Made by a program: the position numbers and the translations under genes | Source: Streptomyces sp. SID8374 | GTDB lineage: Bacteria > Actinomycetota > Actinomycetes > Streptomycetales > Streptomycetaceae | DNA length: 64,000 nt | Assembly: GCF_009865135.1 (NCBI RefSeq) | Contig: NZ_WWGH01000001.1 | Span: 1,984,001 to 2,048,000, forward strand | Direction: 5' to 3' | Notes under the pieces: model-generated | Told to the model about the DNA's origin: nothing | The model's input: the letters and a program-made list of their open reading frames with translations, nothing else | The model's database searches: none | Shown: positions 26,671 through 35,266 of the stretch, one piece after another | Layout: every line of letters starts with the position of its first letter | Position numbering within the stretch: the first letter of the stretch is position 1

Positions 26671-27780
26671 ATGACCATCGCTCCTTCCGCCCGCCGGGCC
26701 CGCCGCGCGCCCGGTGCCCTCTCGCTGACCCTGTTGCTCGGTCTGGCCGGCCCGCTCGCCCTGCCCGGCACTCCGGCCTCCGCGGCAGCGCAGTCCGCTC
26801 CCCAGCGGTGGACACACCCGGTCGGCCCCGCCCTCCTGAAGCAGAGCCCGTCGCGGAAGGAGGTTCCCGTCAACGCGTGCGTACCGAAGCGGCTGCACGG
26901 CAAGGCGGTCAGCTTCACGGCTGCGGACGGCGTCCGGCTGTCCGGTCTCGTTCTGGGCAGCGGGCCGCGGGGCGTGGTCCTCTCGCACGAGAACGGCTGG
27001 AACATATGCAGCTGGCTGGCGTTCGCGAAGGAGCTCGCCGCCACCGGCCACCAGGTCATCGTCTACGACCAGCGCAATGTGCGCGGCGGGGCTTCCGAGC
27101 GCGGCGGCAGGGCCGACAACCTGCACTTCGACCGGGACGTCCGAGCCGCGGTCCAGCAGCTCAGGGACCGGGGCGCGACACACATCCTCGCGGGCGGAGC
27201 CTCCATGGGCGGTACCGCGACCGCGACCGCCGCCCCCGGGATCCCCGGCCTCGTCGGCCTGCTCATCCTGTCCTCGCCCCGCGCACTCCCGGCGATGAAC
27301 CCGCTCCCGGGCCTGGCCGAGGTGACGGTGCCCTCCTTCTTCGCCGCCGCCACGGGCGACCAGACCTTCGTCGACGAAGTACGGGCCCTGCACAAGGCGT
27401 CCGGCGCGAAGGACAAGCAGATCCACGTCCTCGACAGCCATGTGCACGGCGTCGACATGATGGAGGACGGCACTGCCGGGGCACGCCTGCACGACCAGGT
27501 GCTGGCCTTCGTCGACGACGCCTTCCGGAAGTCCGGCGCATCCGCACCTCCGGTCCCCCCGGCCGGCCGCAGTGCCACGCCGCCGTCCGAACCGACCGGA
27601 TCACCCGCCACCCGCGCCGCGGACGAACCGCGCACACCCCAGGCGGTGCCCCGGAGCGGCGAAGGACATGGCCGTCTGCTGCCTCTCGGCATCGGGGCAG
27701 CAGGCGTTCTCCTCATGGCAGCGGCCGTATGGACCGCCAGGACCAGGCTGCGAGGACGAGGCGTCCGACGCCGCCGCTGA
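26671..27780 (+). CDS. Secreted, membrane-anchored alpha/beta hydrolase
   Basis: A 369-residue exported hydrolase. It has an Arg-rich signal peptide (cleavage near ASAAAQ, residue 40), then an alpha/beta-hydrolase fold with VVLSHENGWN, VIVYDQRNVRGG and the nucleophile Ser178 in AGGASMGG. TGDQTF and DSHVHG supply the likely acid and catalytic His. A Pro/Thr/Ser-rich linker follows, then a C-terminal helix (about 340-358) and an Arg-rich tail, so it may be held at the membrane. The substrate is unknown. It is divergent from the response regulator, whose putative repeats lie at 26631-26648. Confidence 0.85.
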   Translation: MTIAPSARRARRAPGALSLTLLLGLAGPLALPGTPASAAAQSAPQRWTHPVGPALLKQSPSRKEVPVNACVPKRLHGKAVSFTAADGVRLSGLVLGSGPRGVVLSHENGWNICSWLAFAKELAATGHQVIVYDQRNVRGGASERGGRADNLHFDRDVRAAVQQLRDRGATHILAGGASMGGTATATAAPGIPGLVGLLILSSPRALPAMNPLPGLAEVTVPSFFAAATGDQTFVDEVRALHKASGAKDKQIHVLDSHVHGVDMMEDGTAGARLHDQVLAFVDDAFRKSGASAPPVPPAGRSATPPSEPTGSPATRAADEPRTPQAVPRSGEGHGRLLPLGIGAAGVLLMAAAVWTARTRLRGRGVRRRR

Positions 27781-27950
27781 GCATCCGCGCCGGGCACCCA
27801 CGCACCACCGGGCGGGCAGCTCGGGTACGGCAACAGGCGTTCACCGAGCCGGTCCAGGACCAGGACCTTGCGGCCGTCCACCAGCACGACCGGCGCCTGG
27901 CCCTGGCGGACGAGCGGCGGCCAGGAGAGCGGACAACCTTCCGACAGCGT

Positions 27951-27968
27951 CCTGACAGGTCGCTGACA
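27951..27968. promoter_or_regulatory. Direct heptamer repeat, candidate response-regulator site 2
   Basis: CCTGACA, four bases, GCTGACA repeats the same pattern and spacing as the site before the first hydrolase; CCGACAG at 27941 may be a third unit. It lies about 105 bp upstream of the second secreted hydrolase. Confidence 0.5.
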
Positions 27969-28071
27969 TGCGATGACGACAATGGCGAGCCTCAGGCGTC
28001 CGGGACGGCGTGCCGGCCATGTGCCGACCCGCCCGCGACGACCGGAGACGACCCGAAAGGCAGGACACCGA

Positions 28072-29400
28072 ATGACGGTGAAACACCGCAGGCCGCTCTT
28101 CTCCGCGAAGCCCGGCCGCAGAGCCCGCACCGCCGGGATCGCCGCCGTGGCGGCGGTCGCGGCGGCAGCGGTCGCGCCCCTGGCGGCATCGGCAGGAGAA
28201 GCAGCTCCCAGCCCCCGGCCCGGTCAGGAGACGGCCCGTCCGGCAGCCCGGAAGGTGGGCGAGGTCCGGTACGACCTCGGCCAACGGGCCTTCACCCCGC
28301 CCGCTCCTTACAAGGGCCGTACCGAACTCGCCGCCGTCGTCCACTATCCGAAGGATCTCGGACGCGGTGAGCACCCCCTGATCGTGATGCAGCACGGCCT
28401 GTGGCACACCTGCGCGGACGCCAAGGCGCAGGCCCGGCTGAAAGCCGCGGAGAAGGCGCTGGCCGAAGCCGAGAAGGCCGGTGACGAGGCGGAGGTGGCA
28501 CGCCGGCAGAGGCTCGTGGAGAAGGCGGCCGACCCCCTGTGGTCCTGGCCCTGCCGGGGCAAAGTCGCTCCCCTGCCCAGCAGTTCCGGCTACGACTACC
28601 TGGCCAGGACCCTCGCCCGGCAGGGCTTCGTCGTCGTCTCCATGGGCGCCAACGGAATCAACGCGACCAGCGGCGGCCAAGCCCCCTCGGTGTACGAGGC
28701 CCGCGCCGCCCTGATCGACAAGCACTTGGAGCTGTGGCGGCAACTCTCCCTGGGGAAAGGGCCTTTGAAGGGCAAGCTCAAGGACACGCGGACTGGCAAG
28801 GTGAGCCGTGCGGAGTTCACCGGCCGTGTGGACCTCGGCCGGGTCGGCACCCTCGGCCACTCCATGGGCGGCGGCGGGGTGATGCAGCACGCTTCCGACG
28901 GCCGGCACGCCTCCTGGCCCAAGGGCGTCAAGGTGAAGGCCGCTCTCGGCCTCGCCCCCACCGCGACCTGGGACAACGAACCTGTCACCAAGGTTCCGCT
29001 CGCCGTCCTGTGGGGCACCTGCGACCAGGTCAACACCGGCAGGTACATCGACTGGAACAGGACGAAGAACCGGGCACCTCTGCACGGCATCACCCTGACC
29101 GGCGGCAACCACAACTACGTCAACACCCAGTGGTCCCCGCGCAGCGGACAGGTCGGCGCGAAGAACGACGCCGTCCCCGGGCGCCCCGGACACTGCCTCT
29201 CCCAGGACGGCAAGGAGCAGGAACACCGCGGGCTGGACGAGGCGGCCCAACGCCGCATCACCACCGCCTACACGACCGCCTTCTTCCGGCGCTACCTCCT
29301 GAACGACACCTCCGCCGACGCCCTGCTCACCGGTAAGCAGCAGTTGCCGTACGCGCCGGGCACGGTCCGCGTGGAGTACGTCCGGCCCCACCGCCCCTGA
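28072..29400 (+). CDS. Secreted alpha/beta hydrolase
   Basis: A 442-residue exported protein with an Arg/Lys-rich start, an Ala/Val signal helix (about residues 20-40) and a hydrolase domain. Key segments are LIVMQHGLWHTC, the nucleophile elbow LGHSMGGGG (Ser264), LWGTCDQV and GGNHNYVN. A charged Lys/Glu/Ala-rich helical insert occupies about residues 115-153. Paired cysteines fit an extracellular location. It resembles chlorophyllase/PAF-acetylhydrolase-like lipases, but no substrate is known. ATG at 28072. The heptamer repeats at 27951 suggest shared control with the other hydrolase. Confidence 0.87.
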   Translation: MTVKHRRPLFSAKPGRRARTAGIAAVAAVAAAAVAPLAASAGEAAPSPRPGQETARPAARKVGEVRYDLGQRAFTPPAPYKGRTELAAVVHYPKDLGRGEHPLIVMQHGLWHTCADAKAQARLKAAEKALAEAEKAGDEAEVARRQRLVEKAADPLWSWPCRGKVAPLPSSSGYDYLARTLARQGFVVVSMGANGINATSGGQAPSVYEARAALIDKHLELWRQLSLGKGPLKGKLKDTRTGKVSRAEFTGRVDLGRVGTLGHSMGGGGVMQHASDGRHASWPKGVKVKAALGLAPTATWDNEPVTKVPLAVLWGTCDQVNTGRYIDWNRTKNRAPLHGITLTGGNHNYVNTQWSPRSGQVGAKNDAVPGRPGHCLSQDGKEQEHRGLDEAAQRRITTAYTTAFFRRYLLNDTSADALLTGKQQLPYAPGTVRVEYVRPHRP

Positions 29401-29409
29401 GGCGTCGTT

Positions 29410-29432
29410 GCGATCACCGGAGGAGTGATCGC
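29410..29432. terminator. Hairpin between convergent genes
   Basis: Arms GCGATCAC and GTGATCGC with a 7-nt loop lie 10 bp after the hydrolase stop and before the convergent acetyltransferase stop. Confidence 0.6.
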
Positions 29433-29507
29433 CTCAGGTCCGGTGCCGCACAGTGCCCGGCCCGTACGGAAGCGCCGAGGGCGGCGTCCCCCGAGCCTGG
29501 AGGCCCC

Positions 29508-30050
29508 TCACCACCGGCGGTTCACCGTGGCCTTCGGGCCGGTCACCAAGGTTGCCGCCGGGACGTCCTCGGCCACCACCGCGCCCGCCGCGATCACCGC
29601 GTCCTTGCCGATGGTGACCCCGGGCAGGATCGTGGCGCCGGCGCCGATCCAGGCGTTCTCCTCGACGTGGATGGGCCCGCCCGTGAGGTAGTGGCGGCGC
29701 TCCTCCGGGTCCACCGGGTGGCCGCTCGTGATGAACGTGGCCTTCGGGCCGACCATCACGCGCTCGTCCAGCCGGATTCCCGCGTAGTCCAGGAACGTGC
29801 AGTTCTGGTTGATGAACACCCGCTCGGCCAGGTCGAGATGGAGGCCGTGGTCCGTGAAGAAGGGCGGGTGGACCGTGACCCTCGGCGGCAGCGGCCTGCC
29901 GAGGATCTGCGCGAACAGGGCTGCCTTGCCCTCCTCGTCCTCGAACGGCAGGACGTTCAGCCGGGAGGTCAGCTCGGTGACGCGGAGGACCCGGTCGGCC
30001 ATGGCCTGGAACTCGGGGCTGTGGATGCGCATGAGGCGGTCGCTGGACAT
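29508..30050 (-). CDS. Sugar O-acetyltransferase (maltose/galactoside acetyltransferase type)
   Basis: A 180-residue left-handed beta-helix acetyltransferase. It has the N-terminal helical Mac domain (SPEFQAMADRVLRVTELTSRLN) and hexapeptide repeats with the catalytic His in ITSGHPVDPEER. GGPIHVEENAWIGAGATILPGVTIGKDAVIAAGAVV completes the helix. It would acetylate a sugar 6-hydroxyl from acetyl-CoA in the cytosol. Start ATG at 30050. Confidence 0.92.
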   Translation of the reverse strand: MSSDRLMRIHSPEFQAMADRVLRVTELTSRLNVLPFEDEEGKAALFAQILGRPLPPRVTVHPPFFTDHGLHLDLAERVFINQNCTFLDYAGIRLDERVMVGPKATFITSGHPVDPEERRHYLTGGPIHVEENAWIGAGATILPGVTIGKDAVIAAGAVVAEDVPAATLVTGPKATVNRRW

Positions 30051-30106
30051 GGGCACCACCCTGCCACTCCCCGCACCCGGACGGCCTCCTGAGGCCGAGC
30101 ACACCA

Positions 30107-30137
30107 GGAGCCCGAGGCGCTGTCCGCCTCGGGCTCC
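30107..30137 (-). terminator. Hairpin terminator of the DUF4190-like gene
   Basis: Perfect 13-bp arms GGAGCCCGAGGCG and CGCCTCGGGCTCC with a 5-nt loop lie about 20 bp beyond the stop of the small membrane protein gene. Confidence 0.8.
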
Positions 30138-30156
30138 TCCGCGTCGTTCAGCTCGT

Positions 30157-30429
30157 TCACATGTTGGCGAAGATCGCGCCCAAGACCATGCCGCCCACCA
30201 GTCCGACGGCGCTCACGACGATGGCGACCGTGGCGAGCCGCTCGTGCCGGACGGTCTTGGCGATGATGGCCATCACGAGGCCGGCCAGGGCGAAGACGAT
30301 CGGCAGGACGATGAACCCGATCACGCCGAGGACGATCGCGATGATGCTGAACACGTTGCCGCTCGCCCCGCGCCGAGGCGCGCCGGGGTGCTGCTGACCG
30401 GTCGGCTGGTTGCCGTACTGCGTAGTCAT
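30157..30429 (-). CDS. DUF4190-like small membrane protein
   Basis: A 90-residue protein with a polar Gln/Pro-rich N-terminus and two adjacent hydrophobic helices (about residues 25-55 and 64-88: NVFSIIAIVLGVIGFIVLP, then LATVAIVVSAVGLVGGMVLG). This is the common actinobacterial DUF4190-like arrangement. Its role is unknown. ATG at 30429. Confidence 0.75.
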   Translation of the reverse strand: MTTQYGNQPTGQQHPGAPRRGASGNVFSIIAIVLGVIGFIVLPIVFALAGLVMAIIAKTVRHERLATVAIVVSAVGLVGGMVLGAIFANM

Positions 30430-30559
30430 CTGCCACTCCTTCGGGACGGTCGCTCCGAGACCCGATCCCGATGTGGACCGGCCTGTTCCTCGGGTGCCCC
30501 GAAGTTCCCCGCTGACACGGCGGCCCGGCGATCGCGGCGATGTGGTGCGGCCGTTCCGG

Positions 30560-31651
30560 TCAGGCCGGTCGGCCCGCCTTCTCGCGCAGGGCCTGCTCCA
30601 CGGCTTCCCGTACCCGCCGGTCCTCCTGGCGGCCGCGCCGGGCGCGGGCGCGGCGGATGAGGACGTACGCCGCCGTGGCCGCGGCCAGGACGAGGAGCAC
30701 GAGCAGGAGCAGGGCCCAGGGGACGGCCCAGCCGGTGGCCGTGGCCCGGACCGGGTCGCGAGGGGTGGTGGAGCCGGCGGCGTCGGTGATGAGCGGGGTG
30801 ACGGTGACATCGGCGGTGAGGCGGAACGCCGGGGTGACGTCGTGGACGGGGACCGTGACCTTCCACCGCTCGCCGGGCAGCAGCTCCGGCGGTGCCGCGA
30901 TGGCCGGGGCGTCGGTGCTCAGCATCCCGAACGGGCCCGTGAGGGTGGCCTTCTGGGCGCCGGAGAGCAGGACGTTGCCGGTGTTGTGGAGGGTGTAGGT
31001 CACCGTGGCGTCGCCCCGGCCGAAGGGGTTGGCGGAGCCGTCGTAGGCGACGTGCGCGTCCTCGATGGCCAGGGTGGGCTTCAGGGCTCCGCTGACGCGC
31101 AGCTTGATCCGGATGCCGAGGCGGCGGTCGACCGCGATGCCCTCGGCGTCGCCGGGCTGCTTGAGCGAGGTCAGGATGCCGCCCACGTGGTCACCGGGGG
31201 TGGCGTTGCGCGGGATCTTGACCGTGAACGGGATCTCGGCGCTCTTGCCGGGGGCGATCACCACGCTGCTGTTCTCGGTGTGGACCCAGGCGCCCACGGA
31301 GGAGGACTTCTTCTCCCGGGTGAGGAGGTCCAGTTGTCCCTTCCCGGTGGTGTAGCCGTCGGCCGCGTAGACCGCCAGTCGCAGAGGCTCGGTGCCGTGG
31401 TTGGCGACGACCATGGCGTCCTCGATCTCACCGCCCGGGTTGACGCTGTGGCTGAAGCTCGGCCGGTCGTCCCCGAAGCCGTTCGACGCCGTCCGTACCG
31501 TCCAGGTGACCTCGCCCTCCGCCGCCCGGGCCGGTCCGGTGGACGCGCAGGTGAACGCCAGGGCCCCGAGCAGGGCGAGGGCCACGGCGCGGAGAAGGGA
31601 CGCGGCGAGGGAGGTGGGGGCGGTACGGGGAAGGGGTGCCGGTGCGTACAT
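30560..31651 (-). CDS. WxL-system peptidoglycan-domain (DUF916-like) membrane protein
   Basis: A 363-residue cell-surface protein with a signal peptide (about residues 14-44). An Ig-like DUF916 domain follows (about 47-160, SVNPGGEIEDAMVVANHG and PRNATPGDHVGGILTS), then a second beta domain (to about 300). A C-terminal helix (about 306-328) and an Arg/Glu-rich cytoplasmic tail end the protein. DUF916 proteins bind peptidoglycan and WxL-domain partners. The neighbouring phosphatase ends in what looks like a WxL-like domain, so the two probably interact at the wall. A hairpin at 31674 separates them. Confidence 0.8.
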   Translation of the reverse strand: MYAPAPLPRTAPTSLAASLLRAVALALLGALAFTCASTGPARAAEGEVTWTVRTASNGFGDDRPSFSHSVNPGGEIEDAMVVANHGTEPLRLAVYAADGYTTGKGQLDLLTREKKSSSVGAWVHTENSSVVIAPGKSAEIPFTVKIPRNATPGDHVGGILTSLKQPGDAEGIAVDRRLGIRIKLRVSGALKPTLAIEDAHVAYDGSANPFGRGDATVTYTLHNTGNVLLSGAQKATLTGPFGMLSTDAPAIAAPPELLPGERWKVTVPVHDVTPAFRLTADVTVTPLITDAAGSTTPRDPVRATATGWAVPWALLLLVLLVLAAATAAYVLIRRARARRGRQEDRRVREAVEQALREKAGRPA

Positions 31652-31673
31652 CTGGGGTCTCTCTCGGAACGGG

Positions 31674-31711
31674 GGTGTGGCAGGCTCCGGCGGACCGGGG
31701 CCTGCCACACC
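31674..31711 (-). terminator. Hairpin between phosphatase and DUF916 genes
   Basis: Perfect 11-bp arms GGTGTGGCAGG and CCTGCCACACC with a 16-nt loop, directly beyond the phosphatase stop codon at 31728. Read-through to the DUF916 gene is possible. Confidence 0.65.
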
Positions 31712-31727
31712 GGTGGAGCGGGGAGGG

Positions 31728-33704
31728 TCAGCTGCTCAGCGCGGTGATCGTGAGGGTCGCGCGGTAGCCGCCCTTCTGGACGGAGTCCGGGATCTTCAGA
31801 TCGAGGTCGGCGCCCAGCTTGGCCGTGCCGCGGGCGTGCCCCTGGGGAGCGGAGCCGAGGCCGCGGGAGACCGCCAGGCCCTCACCCTTGCCGTCGTAGC
31901 CGGAGGGGACCGGCGCACCGGCCTTGGCGCCCGCGCCCTCGTCGAGGACGTACGGCGTCCAGCCGAGGTAGGAGCCCGCGAACGTCTTCTGGGCGTCCTT
32001 GAACTGGCTCACGTCGGCCGAGACGGCCCACGGGGAGAGCGAGCGGCGGGTGTCCGAGACGAGGATGGGGTTGATCTTGCCGGAGGCGGTGAAGTGGTCG
32101 CCGTTCTCCTCCTTGGCGGTCCCGAGGTCCACCAGGCCGTTGTAGCCGTCGATGGTCCAGCCGAACTCGCCCGGAGCAGGCTTCGGCACGTTGACCTGGA
32201 GGGACTGGCCGTCACCGTTGTACGGGTGGACGCTCACCTTGTCGACGACGGAGCCGACGGGCTGGGCTGCGGTGGTGTTCTTGCACCAGTCGCCCTTGGA
32301 GACCTGGGAGTTGGGGGCCGCGCAGGTGCCGCTGCGGATGTTCTCCACGACGAGCTTGTCGTTGCGGACCTGGACCTTGACGTAGCTGCGGACGTGCTCC
32401 TGGTTCTGGACCGAGTTGTACCAGTAGCTGCCCGGGTTCAGCGGGTCGGCGCCGTTGCCCTCGCCGCTGGTGCCGCTGGAGTCGGGCGCGGTGATGTCGT
32501 AATACTTCGAGCCGGAGGCCGAGTTGGCCGTGACGTAGAGGACGCCGCCGGGGCCGGGGTAGACGTCGGCCGCGCCGGGCTGCTCCTTCGGGTCGGCCTT
32601 CTGCCCGTTCTTGATGAGGTAGCTGCGGGAGTAGCTGTGGTCATGGCCCTGGAGGACCATGTCGACGCCCAGCTTGGAGAAGGTCGTCGGGAAGTCGACC
32701 CGGCGGACCTTGTTGTCCTTGTCCTTGGCGTGCGCGGCCGGGGAGTAGATCGAGTGGTGGTAGACCAGCACCTTCCACTTGGCCTCGGAACCGTGCTGGT
32801 CGATGACGTCGGTGACGTACTTGGTGTGCGCCTCGTCGCCCCCGCCGCCCTGGGAGGTGGCGTAGCTGTTGCTGTTGAGGTCGATGAACAGCACATCCTT
32901 GTAGATGTACCAGTAGTTGCCGCCGGAGGTGTCGGAGGCCGGGTTGCCGTTGGCGTACAGCGCGGCGGAGCGGTCCGTGTTCGGCGTCGCGAAGTGCTGG
33001 TCGTACGCCTTGCTGCCGACGTCGTGGTTGCCGATGGTGGCCGCCCACGGGTACTGGCGCAGCTGGTCGGGCGCGAGGAAGGCGTTCCACTCGGCCTCGT
33101 TGCCGGCCTTCTCGACCTGGTCGCCGCCGGAGACCAGGATCTCGGCCTTCGGGTTGGCCTTGGTGGCCACGTCCAGCGTGGCCTGCCAGCCGGCCTGGTC
33201 CTGTGCCAGGTCGCCGGAGGAGCCGATCTGCGGGTCGCCGAGGAAGAGGAAGTCGTACTCGCCCTCGAAGTCCTGCGTCGCGAAGGAGTACGCCGGGGAC
33301 CAGTTGCCCTCGGAGCCGACCCGGTAGGAGTAGGCCGTGTTCTCCTTGAGCCCGGTGAGGGTGGCGCGGTGGTTGTAGCCGCCGCTGCCGGGGATGTTCT
33401 TGGCGCCCAGGGCGTCGAAGGTCGCGGAGTCGGCGGGGAACGCGCCCCCGGAGAGCTGCGCGGTGGGGGCGAGCTGGACCTTCTGGGCGGTGTCGGCGGA
33501 GGAGTACCAGCTGACGGTGCGCTGGGTCTCGTTGGCGCCGACGCCCAGGACGATGCCGGTGAGGGTGGAGGACTCGGCCGCGGCGGCGGGCGTGACCTGT
33601 CCGCCGGAGAGGGCGAGGGTCAGTCCGAGGAACGCGGCGGTGGTGGCGGTGGCCATCCGGTGCCGCGCGGACCCTCGGGCCGGCCGGGAAGAGTTCGATC
33701 TCAT
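31728..33704 (-). CDS. Secreted purple-acid-phosphatase-like metallophosphoesterase with WxL-like C-terminal domain
   Basis: A 658-residue exported protein with a signal peptide (about residues 17-43). An N-terminal fibronectin-like phosphatase domain follows (about 45-150). The metallophosphoesterase domain shows the dimetal ligands FLGDPQ, SGGDQVE, IGNHDVGS, LVYHHSIYS and LQGHDHSYSR. The last 140 residues (FGWTIDGYN, LVDLGTAKEE, ILVSDTRRSLSPWAVSADV, LGADLDLKIP, GGYRATLTITAL) follow the strand pattern of WxL surface domains, though the strict W-x-L triplets are altered. The protein probably hydrolyses phosphate esters outside the cell while held on the wall through the DUF916 partner encoded next to it. 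Confidence 0.88.
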   Translation of the reverse strand: MRSNSSRPARGSARHRMATATTAAFLGLTLALSGGQVTPAAAAESSTLTGIVLGVGANETQRTVSWYSSADTAQKVQLAPTAQLSGGAFPADSATFDALGAKNIPGSGGYNHRATLTGLKENTAYSYRVGSEGNWSPAYSFATQDFEGEYDFLFLGDPQIGSSGDLAQDQAGWQATLDVATKANPKAEILVSGGDQVEKAGNEAEWNAFLAPDQLRQYPWAATIGNHDVGSKAYDQHFATPNTDRSAALYANGNPASDTSGGNYWYIYKDVLFIDLNSNSYATSQGGGGDEAHTKYVTDVIDQHGSEAKWKVLVYHHSIYSPAAHAKDKDNKVRRVDFPTTFSKLGVDMVLQGHDHSYSRSYLIKNGQKADPKEQPGAADVYPGPGGVLYVTANSASGSKYYDITAPDSSGTSGEGNGADPLNPGSYWYNSVQNQEHVRSYVKVQVRNDKLVVENIRSGTCAAPNSQVSKGDWCKNTTAAQPVGSVVDKVSVHPYNGDGQSLQVNVPKPAPGEFGWTIDGYNGLVDLGTAKEENGDHFTASGKINPILVSDTRRSLSPWAVSADVSQFKDAQKTFAGSYLGWTPYVLDEGAGAKAGAPVPSGYDGKGEGLAVSRGLGSAPQGHARGTAKLGADLDLKIPDSVQKGGYRATLTITALSS

Positions 33705-33844
33705 GAAGTGTCGATTCTTCTGTGGAGGAACGGTGCATGTGTGCCATACACATGCGTGGGAAGGACGCCACGATCTCGGAGCCAGGTGAACGCCGCCCGA
33801 ATGTGAGCCCGGTCGGGGCTGAACACCAGTGCCGCCTGCGGCTT

Positions 33845-35086
33845 CTACGATTCCGTCACCCGCTGCACGAACCAGATGAGCCCCATGACGGCGACCCCGG
33901 CCGACAGCGCGCCGGTGGCCCACAGGGCGGCCCGCTCCGAGCGGCGCCGCAGCAGCAGGAGGAGGGGGAACAGCACAGCGATGACGGCGAGTTGGACCGC
34001 TTCGATGCCGATGTTGAAGACCAGCAGCGACCACAGCAGCGTCCACGACCAGGCCGCCTCGATGCCGAGCGCGTCGGCGAAGCCGAGACCGTGCACCAGG
34101 CCGAAGCCGAAGACGACGCCGAGCCGGATCCAGCCTGCGCGGTCCAGCCCGCCCCGGTCCCCCTCCGGTGCGCGGAGCCCCGCGTTCCCCTCCCTCGCCC
34201 GGAGCTCCGTGGCGTCGGTGCCGCGCCCGCGGATCCGCCAGAGGTGCCAGCCGGCGACCACGGCGATGGACAGCGCGATGACGGGCTCCACCAGGTCCGC
34301 CGGGACGTCGACCAGCCCCAGTGCGGCCAGCATGAACGTCACGGAGTGGGCCAGGGTGAAAGCGGTGGCGGCGAGGACGACTTCGCGGGTCCGCCGGGAT
34401 CCCGCGATGAGGGCGAGCAGGAAGAGGATGTGGTCGGTCCCGGTCAGCAGATGCTCGGCGCCGAGCCGGAAGAATCCCCAGAAGCGCTCCGGCCAGGACT
34501 GGCCGATCGAGAAGGACGGGTGGCCGGCGTCGAGTGCGGCGCTTCCCGTGCGGCCGTCGACGGCGTAGGTCGCGATGGTCTTCGTACCGGTGACATAGCC
34601 CTCGGAGTCGGGGAAGAGTCCGCTGCGGATCTCGTACTGCCCCGGGGTGTGCTGTTCGGGGCAGGCCCAGTCGAGGGCCAGCAGCGCGTAGGGCACGCCC
34701 TCCTCCTCGCCCATCCGGAACGTTCCGGCGGGGGCGGGTTCGCAGGCGGCGCCGCCCGCGGTGACCGCGAGGCGTTCGGTGACGTAGCCGACGGCTGTGG
34801 TGCGGTGGGCGTTCAGGGCCGCGGCCTGGGCGTCGGCGTCCCCGGCTTCGAACGCGTCGGTTCCGGTGCGGAAGAGCGGGTCGTTCGACCCGGCGTCGGC
34901 GGCCGAGACGACGAGAAGGTCGTACTCCAGTTTCAGTTCGGTCCTCAGCGAACTGTCGCCTACGGAGGTGACGTGCGCGTACACGGTGGAGGTGAAGCCA
35001 TGGGCGGCGGCGGGCCGGACCAGGCCGAGAAGGACGAGGACCGCTGCGGCGAGTGCGAGCAGCGGTCGGCGGACACGAGGCGACAT
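33845..35086 (-). CDS. HupE/UreJ family membrane protein with extracytoplasmic N-terminal domain
   Basis: A 413-residue protein with a signal peptide ending at AAAHGF and a 180-residue outside domain (HGFTSTVYAHV, with two cysteines at ACEPAP and DWACPE). About six transmembrane helices follow with the HupE_UreJ_2 marks LLTGTDHILFLLALI, FTLAHSVTF and FGLVHGLGFADAL. These histidines suggest transition-metal handling (HupE relatives import nickel), but the actinobacterial versions are uncharacterised. A hydrophilic loop of about 40 residues interrupts the membrane part. AAGGAG precedes the ATG. Confidence 0.85.
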   Translation of the reverse strand: MSPRVRRPLLALAAAVLVLLGLVRPAAAHGFTSTVYAHVTSVGDSSLRTELKLEYDLLVVSAADAGSNDPLFRTGTDAFEAGDADAQAAALNAHRTTAVGYVTERLAVTAGGAACEPAPAGTFRMGEEEGVPYALLALDWACPEQHTPGQYEIRSGLFPDSEGYVTGTKTIATYAVDGRTGSAALDAGHPSFSIGQSWPERFWGFFRLGAEHLLTGTDHILFLLALIAGSRRTREVVLAATAFTLAHSVTFMLAALGLVDVPADLVEPVIALSIAVVAGWHLWRIRGRGTDATELRAREGNAGLRAPEGDRGGLDRAGWIRLGVVFGFGLVHGLGFADALGIEAAWSWTLLWSLLVFNIGIEAVQLAVIAVLFPLLLLLRRRSERAALWATGALSAGVAVMGLIWFVQRVTES

Positions 35087-35266
35087 GGGGCTCCTTGAGG
35101 TTGCCCGTGCACCGTCCTGGTCGCGGATGAACCGGTGACGACGGCTCAACGAAGTGTGGAGAAACAAACGTTCGATGCCGGGCGGAGCGATGGAGATCGC
35201 CGGGGACTCAGGAGCAGGATGGAGTGACCCGCCCCGCCGCGGCTCCCTTCCCGGAGGACGATCGCC

